Shown: positions 50,951 through 59,932, counted from the first letter of the stretch. The stretch is DNA of 59,932 nucleotides from Archaeoglobi archaeon (GCA_029259345.1 JAPDIX010000012.1:1-59932); one strand, 5' to 3'. Numbers and translations: made by a program. The notes: generated from the letters alone by a model not told the origin.

Positions 50951-53020
50951 ATGCGGTTAACTTTACTTCTCATAGTGCTGGTGGTCTTGGCAGCCAGAGT
51001 ATCTGCTGTCAGCTTTGAATCTAACTTCGATTTTCATGCGAGCATTGCTGGAGCAAACGTTCTGCATCCGGGGGATAAGACGCAAGTAACCCTCCTTTTA
51101 TCATGCGAGGTTACAGGTGGAACCATAGAAGATCTTCCAATAAATGAGAACACATCTGATATTCTGCCCATGCTAACAACAGCCAAAGACGTAAGACTGG
51201 AACCTTCTACCTCGGTAATTGAAGTTGAAAGCGAAGAAATTATTGTTGGAGATTTGCTCTGTGGTAGAGCTATCCCGATCTCGATTGTTGTGGATGTTGA
51301 TGAGGGAGCAACAGAGGGAACTCACAGCCTAAGATTTAACATTTACTACACGAAGATAAGGGCTGAGATTGATTCTGGAGGAAGTGTGACGCTGAATTAT
51401 GTTCCAAATCAGGAAGATAGCGTATCTGTTAAAATCAAAATCGAGAAGAAGGATTACGATTTCAGCATTCAGTCCGTAACCTCAAATCTCGTTGCCGGTA
51501 GAGAGGGCGTTGTTACGGTTGAGATAAAAAACACGGGACAAAAGAAGATTTACGATGCAGTATTGATTTTAAACACAACACCCCCCTTAAAACCCAATCC
51601 AAAAGCTATGAGTGTGTATGTGGGAAACATGGAAGAGGGGGATACAGCTTCAGCGTCTTTCAAGGTCTTTGTTCCTGATGGTGTCTTTCTTCAGTCATAT
51701 CCTGCAGAACTCGTCATGATATTCAGGACATCGTCAGGATTGCCTGCCAAGAATTCAAAGCCGCTCGGTCTTGAGATTGAGGATGAGGGCTACTTCAAGG
51801 TTGAGAAAGTCAGCGAGTTTCTGAGTTCGGGTAAGACTGTTAGGGTTGAGCAGAAGATGCAATTGCCATCTTTAAACCTGCCAGCTACACAGCAACAACC
51901 GGTTTCACAGAGTGCGAGCAGTATCATAAACATACCCTCACGTGGTTATCTAACTATCCGGATCACTAACACGGGAGAGACAATCAGAGATGCCTACGCC
52001 TCCCTGATTTTTGATAATCCACTCCTGACATCAACAAGCACACCATATATCGGTGACTTGGAGATGGGTGAGAGCAGCGACATAACCTTCTACATCACCT
52101 CAAACGCTCCTGCGGGGAGCTATCTTGGATACGTGATTGTAAAATACAGGGATGAGTATGGTGACGAGGTTATCAGCCCGAAGATATACGTTAATGTGGA
52201 AGTAAGCGCAAATCCAGCAATCTCTGTTGAAGAGGTTACAACATCAAATTTGGGTGTTGGCCTTGTTGGAGAACTCGAGCTCAGTATGAACAGCGAATTG
52301 GATACCAACAATGTGAAACTCTACCTGATATCGCCCGATCCGACCATAACACCCGTTAGCTCCACATCCTACATTGAAAATGTTGGAGAGAAGGCTAACT
52401 TCAGAGTTGCGGTCAGTGATGATTCGATTGCTGGAAAACATTTGCTGTATCTTGTAGAATCCTTTGACACCCAATATGCAAAAGACCTCGTCAGCGTTGC
52501 AGAATTTCCGATCTACATCGCACCAAAGCTTGCGTCATTCCAAATTCTCTCGATAAAGAGTGATCTCTATCCCGACTCTACGGGTGAGGTGGTGCTTGAA
52601 ATCAAGAACTCCGGGAATGCTGAGATTTACAACACCATAGTAATGCTCGAAGTTTCACCACCCCTGTCTATTGCGGGAACGACCTCTATAGCCAGTTTTA
52701 TTGGCCAGTCACAGCCCGGTAAATACTTTATCGGAACTATGAAACCCGGAGATACTGCAATAGCAAAGTTCAAAGTTGAGGTTGACAAGGATGCAGGAGA
52801 GGGGAGCTATCCAGCCTCTGTAAAGGTCAAGTATTACGACGAAAATGGATACAGCCACATATCCAATTCCATCGTGATATCTCTTGAGGTGAAACAGTCA
52901 CAACCCTATCTGATATACTTAGCACTCTTCTTTGCTTTAATCGCGCTGATAGTTGCAGGAGGATTTGTTAGGAAGAGAGTGAAGGAAAAAGGAGAAGAGA
53001 GAGGGATAGGGAGAGGTTGA
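50951..53020 (+). CDS. Large exported S-layer-like protein with repeated CARDB-type domains
   Basis: 689 aa. Signal peptide MRLTLLLIVLVVLAARVSA, a long extracellular region with at least three repeats of an Ig/CARDB-like pattern (e.g. VTVEIKNTGQKKIYDAVLIL, LTIRITNTGETIRDAYASLI, VVLEIKNSGNAEIYNTIVML, each followed by a 'P..YIGdMe.GdtA..kf.v' segment), and a C-terminal membrane helix (YLIYLALFFALIALIVAGG) with a basic tail. This is COG1361-type architecture: a membrane-anchored surface protein, perhaps a transporter partner or S-layer component. Confidence 0.82.
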   Translation: MRLTLLLIVLVVLAARVSAVSFESNFDFHASIAGANVLHPGDKTQVTLLLSCEVTGGTIEDLPINENTSDILPMLTTAKDVRLEPSTSVIEVESEEIIVGDLLCGRAIPISIVVDVDEGATEGTHSLRFNIYYTKIRAEIDSGGSVTLNYVPNQEDSVSVKIKIEKKDYDFSIQSVTSNLVAGREGVVTVEIKNTGQKKIYDAVLILNTTPPLKPNPKAMSVYVGNMEEGDTASASFKVFVPDGVFLQSYPAELVMIFRTSSGLPAKNSKPLGLEIEDEGYFKVEKVSEFLSSGKTVRVEQKMQLPSLNLPATQQQPVSQSASSIINIPSRGYLTIRITNTGETIRDAYASLIFDNPLLTSTSTPYIGDLEMGESSDITFYITSNAPAGSYLGYVIVKYRDEYGDEVISPKIYVNVEVSANPAISVEEVTTSNLGVGLVGELELSMNSELDTNNVKLYLISPDPTITPVSSTSYIENVGEKANFRVAVSDDSIAGKHLLYLVESFDTQYAKDLVSVAEFPIYIAPKLASFQILSIKSDLYPDSTGEVVLEIKNSGNAEIYNTIVMLEVSPPLSIAGTTSIASFIGQSQPGKYFIGTMKPGDTAIAKFKVEVDKDAGEGSYPASVKVKYYDENGYSHISNSIVISLEVKQSQPYLIYLALFFALIALIVAGGFVRKRVKEKGEERGIGRG

Positions 53021-53057
53021 CCCAAAATATTTTAACATTCTCTCTCAAACTCATACT

Positions 53058-53387
53058 ATGCTTCCAATGAATCCCAAGCAAATGAAAAAGATGATGAAGC
53101 AGATGGGCATAGAGATGGAAGAGCTTGATGCAGAAGAAGTGATAATCAGGACAAGTGATGAAGAGCTGATTTTTAGGAATCCGAACGTTTCAAAGATTTC
53201 TGCCAGAGGTGTTGAGACCTTTCAGGTCGTTGGCGAGTATGAGGTTATCAAAAGGGCACCCCAAATCAGCGAAGAAGATGTGAAGTTGATCATGGAGCAG
53301 GCAAATGTTGACGAGGAGACTGCAAGAAAAGCACTCGAAGAGGCAAATGGAGATCTGGCAGAAGCTCTTATGAAGCTTCAGGAATAA
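53058..53387 (+). CDS. nac: Nascent polypeptide-associated complex protein (archaeal NAC)
   Basis: 109 aa. The NAC domain starts MNPKQMKKMMKQMGIEMEEL and the UBA domain is at the C-terminus (ISEEDVKLIMEQANVDEETA, EEANGDLAEALMKLQE). It forms a homodimer that binds nascent chains at the ribosome exit. It ends 7 bp before trmI, so the two are probably co-transcribed. Confidence 0.95.
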   Translation: MLPMNPKQMKKMMKQMGIEMEELDAEEVIIRTSDEELIFRNPNVSKISARGVETFQVVGEYEVIKRAPQISEEDVKLIMEQANVDEETARKALEEANGDLAEALMKLQE

Positions 53388-53394
53388 AACGAAA

Positions 53395-54138
53395 ATGGAA
53401 CCACCGGTAGTTCTTTCAAGGGGTAAGTACAACTTTCTCGTTGAGAGATTTGAAGGTGTTTTGCACACCCATCACGGAGTAATTAAGCTGGAGGAGCTTA
53501 AGGAGAAGGATTATGGAGATGAAGTAAGAACACATCTCGGTGTCAAATACAGAATTTTACCCTTTAAGCCATCAGACTTTTTCAGATTCTTCAAAAGAGG
53601 TGCTACACCGATAATGCCCAAGGACATAGGGGCTATAATAGCCTACACCGGCTTATCTCCGGATTCGGTCATTTTAGATGCTGGAACTGGCAGCGGGGTT
53701 CTTGCAGCCTACCTTGCCTACTTCAACAAATATGGAGAAGTGGTCACGGTTGAGAAGAGGAGGGATTTCGCCGAGATTGCGAGGAAAAACTTTGAAACTG
53801 CCGGGCTGAGGAACATCCATCAGATTGTTGGAGATGTCCTTTTTGTTGCTGATGGGTTTAAGATTGATTTTGACCTGATTGTGCTTGATATGAAGGATGA
53901 TGTTACTTTTATACCCAAAGCCAAGGAGATTCTGAAGCCCGGAGGATATGTGGTGGTTTACAACCCATACATCGAGGCTGCGAGGGATGTTTATAGGGAG
54001 ATGGAACGACATGATTTTAAGGAAATTGAAGCTTTCGAGCTTTTGAAGGTAGATCTGGACATAAAGCGTGTTGGAACAAGGGCTTCAACCAAAATCTGGC
54101 ATACCGGTTATCTTGTGTTTGGCAGAAAACTTGGATAA
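53395..54138 (+). CDS. trmI: tRNA (adenine-57/58-N1)-methyltransferase
   Basis: 247 aa class I SAM methyltransferase. An N-terminal TrmI beta domain (LSRGKYNFLVERFEGVLHTH) leads to MPKDIGAIIAYTGLSPDSVI, SAM motif I ILDAGTGSGVLAAYLAY, VVTVEKRRDFAEIARKNF and LIVLDMKDD. Archaeal TrmI makes m1A at positions 57 and 58 of tRNA. The 3' end overlaps the converging antiporter gene by 31 bp. Confidence 0.92.
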   Translation: MEPPVVLSRGKYNFLVERFEGVLHTHHGVIKLEELKEKDYGDEVRTHLGVKYRILPFKPSDFFRFFKRGATPIMPKDIGAIIAYTGLSPDSVILDAGTGSGVLAAYLAYFNKYGEVVTVEKRRDFAEIARKNFETAGLRNIHQIVGDVLFVADGFKIDFDLIVLDMKDDVTFIPKAKEILKPGGYVVVYNPYIEAARDVYREMERHDFKEIEAFELLKVDLDIKRVGTRASTKIWHTGYLVFGRKLG

Positions 54139-55244
54139 AGGTGTCGGAAAAGGGTTGGAGAAAGCAAACAGGACACTATCGTAAAGGTTACAAGTGCTGT
54201 AGCTTCAACCTCCGTTATAATCCCCGCAGCCAATGCAATTGCCACTCCAGCAACTGTCAAGCTGAGCTTTGTGGACTGCAAAACACCCATTGAAATGGCT
54301 TTTCTAACTCCAAATACTGGAGAGAATACCAGAGATGGAATAATCTTCACCAGCATTGAGACCAAAAGCAGCATGATAACGAGATCGAGTCTTTCAATCC
54401 CCTGAAAGATGTTGAGTTCGCTCCCAGTTTTTATAAAGAATATGGGGATGAAGAAGCCGAAGCCCATGCCGTAAAGCTTATCATAGAGCTTTCTTCCACC
54501 CCTGAAGGTTATGGAAAGGAGAACTCCTGCAAGGAATGCCCCGAGAATTGCCTCAACACCGAGCAGGGAGCTTAAGCCCACAAAGAGGATCATTATCGCC
54601 AGACTTCCTCTCACACCAATTTCTGAAGGTTCATCCGAGAACCACCTTGAAATGAAGTCGGGAAAGTACCAGATTGCGAGTTTGCCAAAGCGAAAGGCAA
54701 CATAGAAGACCAGAATAATCATTAGGGCGAAGGCAATCTGCAAAATGCCGGTGAGAAAGTATATAGAAAGCAGGAACATGGTCGAAAAGTCTGAAACGAA
54801 GGCTGTAACTATGTTTATCTGTCCGAAGTCCTCCTTCTCCAGTCCAACTTCTCTCAGAACAGAGACTACAACACCAACAGCAACGTTTGTGAGAATTATT
54901 GCGTAAAAAAGGTCGAACCCCATCAAAACTGCAAAAGCTACTGCCAGTGAAAGGGAAATTGAAAAGAAGGCAATTACCTGCTTTAATCTTCCACTTCTCA
55001 GAACATTCTCAACCTCGATCTCCAGCCCAGCGAGAAACATGAGAAAGATTAGACCGAAGAGAGACAGGAACGACAGCCACTCAGACTCCTGAATAATGTT
55101 GAGAAAGCTTACTCCAAAAACCATGCCGAGAACTATTTCAAGAACAACCGCAGGAATCTTCACCCTTTCAGCGATTATGGGGGAGATAAAGGCTATAGCG
55201 GAGATTAAGGCAATTGTGGCAAACTCTCCTGCAACTTCAGTCAA
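54108..55244 (-). CDS. CPA2-type Na+(K+)/H+ antiporter
   Basis: 378 aa with about 11-12 hydrophobic segments. RVKIPAVVLEIVLGMVFGVS and FLMFLAGLEIEVENVLRSG are CPA2 (KefB/NapA-like) signatures; VEAILGAFLAGVLLS is the conserved mid-protein segment before the ion-binding region. The N-terminal start MTEVAGEFATIALISAIAFI fits. It overlaps by 4 bp with the upstream TrkA/Usp protein, which probably controls it. Ion specificity is unknown. Confidence 0.88.
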   Translation of the reverse strand: MTEVAGEFATIALISAIAFISPIIAERVKIPAVVLEIVLGMVFGVSFLNIIQESEWLSFLSLFGLIFLMFLAGLEIEVENVLRSGRLKQVIAFFSISLSLAVAFAVLMGFDLFYAIILTNVAVGVVVSVLREVGLEKEDFGQINIVTAFVSDFSTMFLLSIYFLTGILQIAFALMIILVFYVAFRFGKLAIWYFPDFISRWFSDEPSEIGVRGSLAIMILFVGLSSLLGVEAILGAFLAGVLLSITFRGGRKLYDKLYGMGFGFFIPIFFIKTGSELNIFQGIERLDLVIMLLLVSMLVKIIPSLVFSPVFGVRKAISMGVLQSTKLSLTVAGVAIALAAGIITEVEATALVTFTIVSCLLSPTLFRHLYPSFLPNTR

Positions 55245-56410
55245 TCTACCACCAGAACTGACGAACTCTTGTCGAGGATAATCTTCCAGAGTATGTCTCT
55301 GTCAATGTTTCCGATGTTGTTGCTCAGAGAGAGTATTACCAGATCATAACCGCTCTTGAACTCCTTAACGGCATCAACCATTGGATTCCCCTTCGAAACT
55401 TCTACCTCCATCTCAGTTTCGGTGAATTTCGAGAAGTGCTTGAGCTGTTCCTCTTCCAAGAAAAGAACCTTAACCCCACCGAAGTACCTAGAAAAGGCTT
55501 TGGCCATGTTTATTACCCCATCAGGTTTGGATGTGTTCACAAGAGCAAGTATCCTTCTGTAGTTGTCTTTGCCTGTCGGAATTAAAGTTGGAAATTTGGA
55601 GACCAAGTTTTTCAGAATCTTTTCGTTCTTCTCCTTTAATGTCGTCACTATCAAGTCGAGCTCATCACTCCTTTTAAGCATCTCAACAGCCTCATCGAGA
55701 TTAAAACTTTCAGAGTGGCCATCTAAAACACAAGCAAATGCATTTCCAACCTTTTCAAACAGAATAAGATTTGCAGAAAACCTTTCTGCAAGCATTTCTG
55801 CCTCCTTTACCTCATCCTCTCCCATTTCACCTTTTAGCAGTAAAATGTTGTCAAAGGGATTCTTGGTAATTCTGACGTGCTCTCCACAAACCACGCCAAG
55901 CAGATCTCCACTTTTCAGCTCCATTTCGGGAAATGGATGTAAAATCTTACCCTCACGGAATACAGAAACAACCATGCAGTCCTCTCCAGCATCGTATTCA
56001 CTTAAACTCAGACCCTCCATCTCGTCACTAACCGGAACTTCAAGATACCTCGTTTTTCCAAATACTGACGAAATTAAAGACTCGATAGAGCTGCAAACCT
56101 TGCTTATACCTTCAATTTCGTAAATTCTGCACTTTTCCTCATCACTAACAATAGCTAAAACGTCAAAACCGAGAGTTTTTGCAATTTTTGCGACTTTCAG
56201 GTTAAACTCATCCTCATCCGCAAGTATTAGCTTTGACTCACTGTCGAATTTCGAGAGAACTTCAACATTCGAAGCATCGGCATTGAGCACATTAAATCCC
56301 CTAAGCTCAAGATCAATCGCACTTTCGGGATTCCGATCAACAATCAGGCTTTCTGGGAGTTTTGATGCTATCCTACCTGCTTTATCACCGCTTCCAATTA
56401 TGATGTTCAC
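55241..56410 (-). CDS. TrkA-type regulatory protein with NAD-binding domain, TrkA-C and Usp-like domains
   Basis: 389 aa from GTG 56410; the track extends to 56683 across the tatC start and that extension has no family similarity. VNIIIGSGDKAGRIASKLPE is the Rossmann glycine motif of a TrkA-N domain, followed by TrkA-C (FREGKILHPFPEMELKSGDL, LGVVCGEHVRITKN). The C-terminal ~130 residues resemble a universal-stress-protein domain (ILALVNTSKPDGVINMAKAF, SGYDLVILSLS). Such multi-domain proteins gate cation transporters according to nucleotides; the antiporter gene follows with an ATGA overlap. Confidence 0.78.
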   Translation of the reverse strand: MNIIIGSGDKAGRIASKLPESLIVDRNPESAIDLELRGFNVLNADASNVEVLSKFDSESKLILADEDEFNLKVAKIAKTLGFDVLAIVSDEEKCRIYEIEGISKVCSSIESLISSVFGKTRYLEVPVSDEMEGLSLSEYDAGEDCMVVSVFREGKILHPFPEMELKSGDLLGVVCGEHVRITKNPFDNILLLKGEMGEDEVKEAEMLAERFSANLILFEKVGNAFACVLDGHSESFNLDEAVEMLKRSDELDLIVTTLKEKNEKILKNLVSKFPTLIPTGKDNYRRILALVNTSKPDGVINMAKAFSRYFGGVKVLFLEEEQLKHFSKFTETEMEVEVSKGNPMVDAVKEFKSGYDLVILSLSNNIGNIDRDILWKIILDKSSSVLVVD

Positions 56411-56638
56411 AAGCTGAATCTGTCTGAGGAAATATTTATACCATTCGTACTTCAAAAATGAAGAACAATTGAGCCCGTAAACTGTGAATTTTGGAGTTTC
56501 AGTGATATCGCCGACCTGCATTGGAGAAGGTTTTGAGCCTTTATCCAATTTTATCGTTTGATTCGCTGTAATCCGGATTGAAGACATTCGGGAATTAACA
56601 TCAATTAAGCTTATTTGATAAGGCATCCACATCTTACC

Positions 56639-57361
56639 GTGGCCAACCCACCTGAAGATAGAGAACTTGAGATAACGGAGCATATAGCCGAGTTGAGAAA
56701 AAGGGTTCTCAGGATCAGCATCGTACTTATCTCTTTAATTTCCGTAATGTTTTACGTTTCTTATAGCCTTCTCTTGAATTTCTGGTATAGTCTCGTTGGA
56801 GATAAACAACTTTACGTCTTCACCCCCATCGAGTGGGTTGTGATAAGGCTAACTTTCTCAGCCCTGCTTTCCCTCGTTATCCTCTACCCCTACATAATCT
56901 ACGAGCTTTACCTTTTCGCCAAACCCGGACTTTACGAACATGAAAGAAAATTCCTGCGGTCTATCCTGATACCAAGCTACCTTATCTTCATTCTCGGCCT
57001 TTTATTCGCCTACGAGTTTGCCGTTCCGTTTCTGTATAAAGTTGCCCTGAGCAATTCAATCGAACCCTATCTTTCAGCGGAAAGAACGATAACTAACGCC
57101 TTCAAACTCCTCCTCACCTTTGGAATTTTCTTCCAGATCCCTCTTGCAATGGTTCTTGCAGATCGCTTCAAAATTGTTGATTACGATACTTTCAGAAGCT
57201 TCAGGATTCCAGTTTACATTATCATTCTTCTGCTTGTTACAAACCTTACAATGGATTTCACCGGGTTAACCCAGTTTGCAAGTCTTGCCTTGTTTGTGGT
57301 CATGTACGAGCTTGGGTTACTAATGTTGAAAATTGTAAGAGGCTTCATAAGAAATGATTAA
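56639..57361 (+). CDS. tatC: Sec-independent translocase TatC
   Basis: 240 aa from GTG 56639 (track start TTG 56615). Six membrane helices. EITEHIAELRKRVLRISIVL is the N-terminal TatC signature that contacts twin-arginine signals, and ELYLFAKPGLYEHERKF is the conserved first-loop motif. It exports folded proteins together with TatA, which is not adjacent here. The 228 bp between the TrkA-like gene start and this gene hold the divergent promoters. Confidence 0.9.
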   Translation: MANPPEDRELEITEHIAELRKRVLRISIVLISLISVMFYVSYSLLLNFWYSLVGDKQLYVFTPIEWVVIRLTFSALLSLVILYPYIIYELYLFAKPGLYEHERKFLRSILIPSYLIFILGLLFAYEFAVPFLYKVALSNSIEPYLSAERTITNAFKLLLTFGIFFQIPLAMVLADRFKIVDYDTFRSFRIPVYIIILLLVTNLTMDFTGLTQFASLALFVVMYELGLLMLKIVRGFIRND

Positions 57362-57386
57362 ATATGGGTCAGATGATACATAAAAC

Positions 57387-59039
57387 ATGGATAGACCTTG
57401 GTTTAAAAACTGGCCTCCACTGCTGACAAAAACCCTCGATTATCCGAGAGTTCCACTTTTTGAGTTTGTTGAGACCTCTGCAAGAAGACTTGGAGAAAAA
57501 GCAGCGATAATATACTATGGTAGAGAGATTACGTATTCCGAACTGCTGGATGCAGTTGAGAGGTTTGCTACCTACTTGAGCAAGTCGGGTGTAGAGAAGG
57601 GAGATAGAGTGGCGATTTATGCCCAGAATTCTCCGCAATTTGTTATAGCCTTTTTCGGCACGATGAGAGCCAACGCGGTGGCAGTTCCACTAAACCCGAT
57701 GCTTGTTGAGAGGGAGCTTGAATACGTTCTCAGTGATTCCGGGAGCAAGATGGTGGTTACAACATCAGAACTTGCAAGCAGAATCCTGCCTGTGGCTAAA
57801 AAGCTTGGAATTTCCGTCATCTGTGGTAATCTTTCGGATTACATTCCGGAGCAGCCAGCGCTACCTGTTCCGGACTTTGCAAAGCTCAGGCTGGATGTTG
57901 AGGGGACGGTTAGCTGGAATGAGGTTATGGCAGAGAGAGACCCGCCGGACATTGAGGTGGGAAGCGATGACCTCGCTCTGATTCCATACACGGCAGGAAC
58001 AACAGGGATGCCAAAGGGATGCATGCACACCCATTTTACCGCGATTGCCAACACCCTGAGTTCCGTCCACTGGTTTAATCTCACCCCCGGTGCGATTGGA
58101 TTGGCAACTTTACCATTCTTTCATGTAACTGGGATGGTTCACTCCATGCTCGCTCCAATTTACGCTGGAGCAACGATGGTGCTGATAACAAGGTGGGATA
58201 GAGAGACAGCACTGCAGGCGATTGAGAAGTATCGCTGCACGCACTGGGTAAACATAACCACAATGGTTGTTGACTTGCTCAGTGATCCAAAGATTAGGGA
58301 AAGGGATCTCAGCTCGCTACTCGTTGTTGGTGGTGGAGGAGCGCCAATGCCCAAAGCAGTTGCCGAAAAACTCTTCCAGCTTACGGGTATTAAATATATG
58401 GAAGGCTACGGGCTGACAGAGACAATCTCACAGACGCATATGAACCCTTCACACAATCCAAAACTGCAGTGCCTTGGAATCCCTGACTTTGGTGTGGACG
58501 CCCTTGTAATTGACATTGAGACCGGCAAACCTCTGCCGCCAAATGAAGAAGGTGAGATAGTTGTTTCAGGACCAGAAGTTTTCAAGGGATACTGGAACAA
58601 GCCCAAGGAAACAGAGGAGTCTTTCATCGAGATTAATGGCAGAAAGTATTTCAGAACCGGAGATTTGGGATACATGGATGAGGATGGCTACTTCTTCATC
58701 GTTGACAGAATAAAGAGGATGATAAACCGTTCTGGCTTCAAAGTCTGGCCAGCTGAGGTTGAATCTGTGCTCTACAGGCATCCGGCAGTGAAGGAGGTTT
58801 GCGTTATAGGTATTCCGGATGAGAGGGTTGTTGAAGAGGTCAAGGCATTTATCGTCCTGAACCCTGAATACGAGGGCAAGATTACTGAGAAGGAGATTAT
58901 CGAGTGGGCAAAACAACAGATGGCTGCTTACAAATATCCAAGAGTGGTAGAGTTCGTCAAAGAGCTGCCGAAGAGTGGAGCAGGCAAGATTTTGTGGAGG
59001 TTGTTGCAGGAGAAGGAAAAGGAGAAGAGAGAAGGGTGA
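57387..59039 (+). CDS. Acyl-CoA synthetase / AMP-forming ligase
   Basis: 550 aa ANL-superfamily enzyme that activates a carboxylic acid as acyl-AMP and transfers it to CoA. The ATP-binding motif is IPYTAGTTGMPKGCMHTHF. Also seen: ATLPFFHVTGMVHSMLAPIY, MEGYGLTETISQTHMNP, YFRTGDLGYMDEDGYFFIVD and the C-terminal catalytic lysine motif PKSGAGKILWRLL. Length and motifs suggest a medium- or long-chain fatty acid (or aromatic acid) ligase, in keeping with the beta-oxidation habits of Archaeoglobus. The MBL gene follows 19 bp downstream. Confidence 0.92.
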   Translation: MDRPWFKNWPPLLTKTLDYPRVPLFEFVETSARRLGEKAAIIYYGREITYSELLDAVERFATYLSKSGVEKGDRVAIYAQNSPQFVIAFFGTMRANAVAVPLNPMLVERELEYVLSDSGSKMVVTTSELASRILPVAKKLGISVICGNLSDYIPEQPALPVPDFAKLRLDVEGTVSWNEVMAERDPPDIEVGSDDLALIPYTAGTTGMPKGCMHTHFTAIANTLSSVHWFNLTPGAIGLATLPFFHVTGMVHSMLAPIYAGATMVLITRWDRETALQAIEKYRCTHWVNITTMVVDLLSDPKIRERDLSSLLVVGGGGAPMPKAVAEKLFQLTGIKYMEGYGLTETISQTHMNPSHNPKLQCLGIPDFGVDALVIDIETGKPLPPNEEGEIVVSGPEVFKGYWNKPKETEESFIEINGRKYFRTGDLGYMDEDGYFFIVDRIKRMINRSGFKVWPAEVESVLYRHPAVKEVCVIGIPDERVVEEVKAFIVLNPEYEGKITEKEIIEWAKQQMAAYKYPRVVEFVKELPKSGAGKILWRLLQEKEKEKREG

Positions 59040-59058
59040 GCTTGTAGGAGGTGTGAAT

Positions 59059-59847
59059 ATGTATAAGATAATGCCATTAAAACAGGCTGAAATCAGCGTC
59101 CCTCTTGGAGTTGTCCAGATGATGGGGGACGTGAGGTTCTTAGCCACTGGCCCGGTTTACGTGTGGGTTATAGATGGAGGAGACGAAAAGATAGTTGTGG
59201 ACTCCGGGGTTGAAGAACCGCAGAACGGACTGGTTCATGGGTTTCCGGGTAAGGGTGGTGGAGAGAAAGGCTTGAGAGATGCTCTTGAAAAGGCAAACCT
59301 AAAACCTGAAGATGTGGATAAACTCATCATCACCCATTTGCACTTTGACCATGCTGCCAATGCAAGGCTTTTCACCAACGCGAGAATTTATGTTCAGAAG
59401 AGAGAGTGGAAGTCCGCTTTAAACCCACCACTGCATTACCGTCAGACCTATGATGCGAGCATGATTTTACCCCTCGAGGAGATGGATCTCTGCTTGGTTG
59501 ATGGTGATGTTGAGATTGCTGAAGGTGTTAAAGTCGTTCTGCTACCGGGTCATACGAAAGGGTTGCAGGGTGTGGCGGTGGAGACCGAGAAAGGCACGTA
59601 TCTGCTTGCCGGAGATCATTTCTACACTTACTTCAACTTCTTCCCACCGAAGCAACCCATCCCCATGACAGATTCTACAGGAAATACGATAGAAATCCCG
59701 GCTTCTCCAATTCCTTTCGTCCCGCCCGGCTTGCATGTTGATCTGACCGAGTGGTATGACAGCTGCTATAAAGCTCTGAGTATTGCAAGGAAACAGAACA
59801 TAATTCCCGGACACGATCCCAGCTTGGAGGGCAGAGTTTTTCCCTAA
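59059..59847 (+). CDS. Metallo-beta-lactamase-fold hydrolase (AHL-lactonase-like)
   Basis: 263 aa from ATG 59059 with Shine-Dalgarno 'taggaggtg' upstream; the track start 58975 lies inside the previous gene. Metal motifs LIITHLHFDHAANARLF (HxHxDH), a later LLPGHTKGLQGVAVE and LLAGDHFYTY, then a C-terminal IIPGHDPSLEGRVFP. The pattern resembles AttM/AiiA-type lactonases and other MBL thioester or lactone hydrolases. Next to an acyl-CoA synthetase it could hydrolyse a CoA ester or lactone product; that is inference. Confidence 0.85.
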   Translation: MYKIMPLKQAEISVPLGVVQMMGDVRFLATGPVYVWVIDGGDEKIVVDSGVEEPQNGLVHGFPGKGGGEKGLRDALEKANLKPEDVDKLIITHLHFDHAANARLFTNARIYVQKREWKSALNPPLHYRQTYDASMILPLEEMDLCLVDGDVEIAEGVKVVLLPGHTKGLQGVAVETEKGTYLLAGDHFYTYFNFFPPKQPIPMTDSTGNTIEIPASPIPFVPPGLHVDLTEWYDSCYKALSIARKQNIIPGHDPSLEGRVFP

Positions 59848-59932
59848 TTTTTATTACTTCTGATTTTTCTCAACTTATTAATCTTTAATAAATAGAAAGA
59901 TTTATCATTATGTCTTCATACGATTTAATATG
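59848..59932. other. AT-rich intergenic end of the window
   Basis: Begins with T-runs (tttttattacttctgatttttctc) suited to archaeal termination downstream of the MBL gene. The rest is AT-rich with no gene before the window ends. Confidence 0.35.

Noticed and set aside
56411-56683. 91-residue N-terminal extension of the TrkA-like protein
   Set aside because: It overlaps the tatC start on the other strand and lacks family similarity; the Rossmann motif begins right after GTG 56410.
1-59932. CRISPR array, rRNA or complete tRNA genes
   Set aside because: No regularly spaced repeats, no rRNA signatures, and no full cloverleaf noticed on either strand in a by-eye reading.

Overview
The window looks like chromosomal DNA of a hyperthermophilic euryarchaeon, most probably Archaeoglobus (A. 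fulgidus or a close relative). Archaeal markers are aIF5A, topoisomerase VI subunit B, GatE, archaeal NAC, class V fructose-1,6-bisphosphate aldolase/phosphatase, CTP-dependent riboflavin kinase, an Agl23-like protein and archaeal/eukaryal-type IleRS. Genes are tightly packed with 1-4 bp ATGA/TGATG overlaps, frequent GTG/TTG starts, and TATA boxes at leaderless spacing. The species call is an inference from gene content and remembered A. fulgidus neighbourhoods; no database was searched. I saw no rRNA gene, no complete tRNA gene and no CRISPR array.

Layout. 1-4.0 kb: tail of a beta-CASP nuclease, an HTH/ferredoxin protein, leuD-leuB, a VIT-like membrane protein and a NifU-domain scaffold. 4.1-5.6 kb: an AT-rich accessory patch with a truncated LarA-like gene and two unknown ORFs. 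5.8-8.8 kb: ileS. 9-13.7 kb: a 14-TM drug exporter, a three-gene SsuABC/TauABC-type ABC operon and a divergent HTH regulator. 13.7-21 kb: aif5A-speB, an Mth938-like protein, top6B with a stand-alone Lrp sensor domain, a BchI-like AAA ATPase paired with a vWA protein, and a KaiC-like ATPase. 21-27.9 kb: fbp, an E1-like protein, gatE, an asparagine-synthetase-like protein, a CxxxCxxC protein, a HAD protein and a flavoprotein. 27.9-33.6 kb: rtcA, DUF4203, DUF99, an HD phosphohydrolase, Mut7-C, a HEPN/MNT pair, an HTH-CBS regulator and alkA. 33.7-42.2 kb: gatB, a glycosyltransferase 2/membrane protein/Agl23 cluster, a MetE-like protein, MarC, DUF554 and a tRNA methylthiotransferase.

42.3-47.4 kb is a scarred zone. 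It holds a frameshifted and truncated ilvD that runs into the 3' half of a tRNA gene, a small membrane ORF, a decayed phage terminase large subunit on the minus strand, an intact MBL hydrolase, a regulator with four cysteines, a frameshifted HTH/ferredoxin paralogue of the gene at the left end, and joined scraps of an Old Yellow Enzyme and a short-chain dehydrogenase. I read part of this as the remains of a tailed-virus provirus.

47.4-59.9 kb returns to housekeeping: ribB-ribK (ribK with its own HTH domain and a perfect 16-bp palindrome at its start), hisD, a TrmB-type regulator, an S-layer-like protein, NAC, trmI, an antiporter plus TrkA/Usp partner, tatC, an acyl-CoA synthetase and an MBL protein.

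The most unusual signal is the ABC substrate-binding protein at 12.1-13.1 kb. Its two lobes occur in reversed order relative to the SsuA/NMT1 family: lipobox, then the normally C-terminal lobe, then the normally N-terminal lobe. That is what a natural circular permutation would look like, and the gene is translationally coupled to its permease.
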